This document shows, one piece after another, positions 5,013-5,553 of a DNA stretch of 5,553 nt. The position numbers and the translations under genes were made by a program. The stretch comes from JAAYDY01 sp964500225. GTDB taxonomy: Bacteria; Planctomycetota; Phycisphaerae; FEN-1346; JAACEH01. The notes beneath the pieces are model-generated. The model was not told where the DNA came from, did no database searches, and saw nothing but the letters and a program-made list of their open reading frames with translations. The number at the start of each line of letters is the position of its first letter. Position 1 is the first letter of the stretch. The stretch covers positions 1-5,553 of the forward strand of contig CAZCOA010000076.1 in NCBI GenBank assembly GCA_964500225.1, read 5' to 3'.

Positions 5013-5553
5013 CGCAGCACGCTCCACAGTCGATCAGGTTCCGTTTCACCTCGGCCACGGCGGCCTCCGGGTTGTCGATCACTTCACCGATCTCGTAGCA
5101 CGGCACCAAGTCACCGGGGTTGGCCGGCTCGTCGATGGTGATGACCCCGCTGGCGCTCGACGGCACCCGCCGCTCCAGGATGCAGCCGTGGAGGCCGACG
5201 TTGCGGTCGTACGGGATCTGGCCGTCAAAGATGTACCAGCAGTCCGGCGGCGTCGGCTTCTCGTTGATCGGCCGATTCAGCGGCTCCACCCAGTCGTCCA
5301 GTTCCATGTCGTACCAGGTGATCTTCAGAACGAAGTCGTCGCACCCGCCCGGCGGCGGCCCGGCGTAGGGGCAGATGCCGATGTTGAAGACGCGATCCTC
5401 GCCGTACGGTGCGAAGCCTCCGGCTGTGTCATAGCCGATGCCGATGCCCTCGACGCCGTTCTCGGTGGCCCAGTTCATGGCGCAGGCCCCGTGGCCCGGC
5501 CCGCCACAGGTATGGTTGCCGACGGCGAACTTCGGCGGGCAATAGTCGCAGTC
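5005..5553 (-). CDS. Cys-rich protein of unknown function (5' truncated by window edge)
   Basis: The minus-strand frame is open from the window edge to a TGA at 5005-5007, giving 182 visible residues. An ATG at 5478 exists, but the 25 codons before it have no stop and encode a matching Cys-rich stretch (CDYC at residues 2-5, then Cys16 and Cys24), so the gene probably starts beyond the window. Twelve cysteines are visible, ending in DCGACCDG. The body is acidic and rich in Gly, Pro and aromatics, with strand-like segments (DDFVLKITWYDMELDDW; CWYIFDGQIPYD; GVITIDEP) that suggest a beta-rich fold. No membrane helix is seen. The composition would suit a structural, surface or tail-type protein with disulfides or metal sites, but there is no family match that I recognise. 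It overlaps the downstream small Cys protein by 8 bases, and the two share the Cys-pair theme. Confidence 0.62.
   Translation of the reverse strand, partial: DCDYCPPKFAVGNHTCGGPGHGACAMNWATENGVEGIGIGYDTAGGFAPYGEDRVFNIGICPYAGPPPGGCDDFVLKITWYDMELDDWVEPLNRPINEKPTPPDCWYIFDGQIPYDRNVGLHGCILERRVPSSASGVITIDEPANPGDLVPCYEIGEVIDNPEAAVAEVKRNLIDCGACCDG
5022..5025 (-). promoter_or_regulatory. Ribosome binding site deciding the start at 5012
   Basis: GGAG on the minus strand lies 9 bases before the ATG at 5012, inside the coding end of the upstream gene. It overlaps the alternative GTG start at 5027, which makes that GTG less likely. Confidence 0.5.

Noticed and set aside
4776..5368. Two + strand open frames opposite the minus-strand Cys-rich genes
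   Set aside because: Both lack domain-like patterns, whereas the minus-strand readings have ordered Cys/His/Glu motifs, a sensible overlap and a ribosome site.

Overview
This is a GC-rich bacterial window. Its dominant content is the distal part of a type II secretion (T2SS) operon from a double-membrane bacterium. GC richness, the J-K-C-L-M gene order and the Cys-rich accessory genes would suit a planctomycete (Phycisphaerae-like), but no marker gene here proves this, so the taxon is a low-to-moderate confidence inference.

Positions 1-4028 (+ strand) hold six genes in one tightly packed transcription unit. They are the 3' end of a GspJ-like minor pseudopilin, a complete GspK-like minor pseudopilin, a short GspC-like protein (one membrane helix plus HR domain, no PDZ), a GspL-like protein (cytoplasmic PilM-like part, membrane helix, periplasmic PilN-like part), a GspM/PilO-like protein, and a TPR lipoprotein. 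Every neighbouring pair overlaps by 4 to 20 bases, so translation is probably coupled. Together they describe the pseudopilus tip (J, K) and the inner-membrane platform (C, L, M). The lipoprotein occupies a slot where an outer-membrane accessory or pilotin would make sense. No secretin (gspD) or ATPase (gspE) gene lies in the window.

Positions 4029-4099 are a 71-base gap with no convincing promoter or terminator. Positions 4100/4103-4675 (+) encode a protein of about 190 residues. Its N-terminal half resembles the DUF6398 helical domain, with a cyclin/TFIIB-like look; its C-terminal half is unrecognised.

From 4683 to the right edge the strand switches. Two overlapping minus-strand genes converge on the DUF6398-like gene with only 7 bases between stop codons. 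The first to be transcribed is a Cys-rich protein of unknown function, cut by the window edge. The second is a 109-residue protein with CxC and CxxC pairs and a distinctive KHLGxA...GYPHR...GHLHEAEEE signature. These two look like accessory, perhaps phage-related, genes rather than part of the secretion operon. I see no RNA gene, CRISPR array, insertion sequence or clear terminator.
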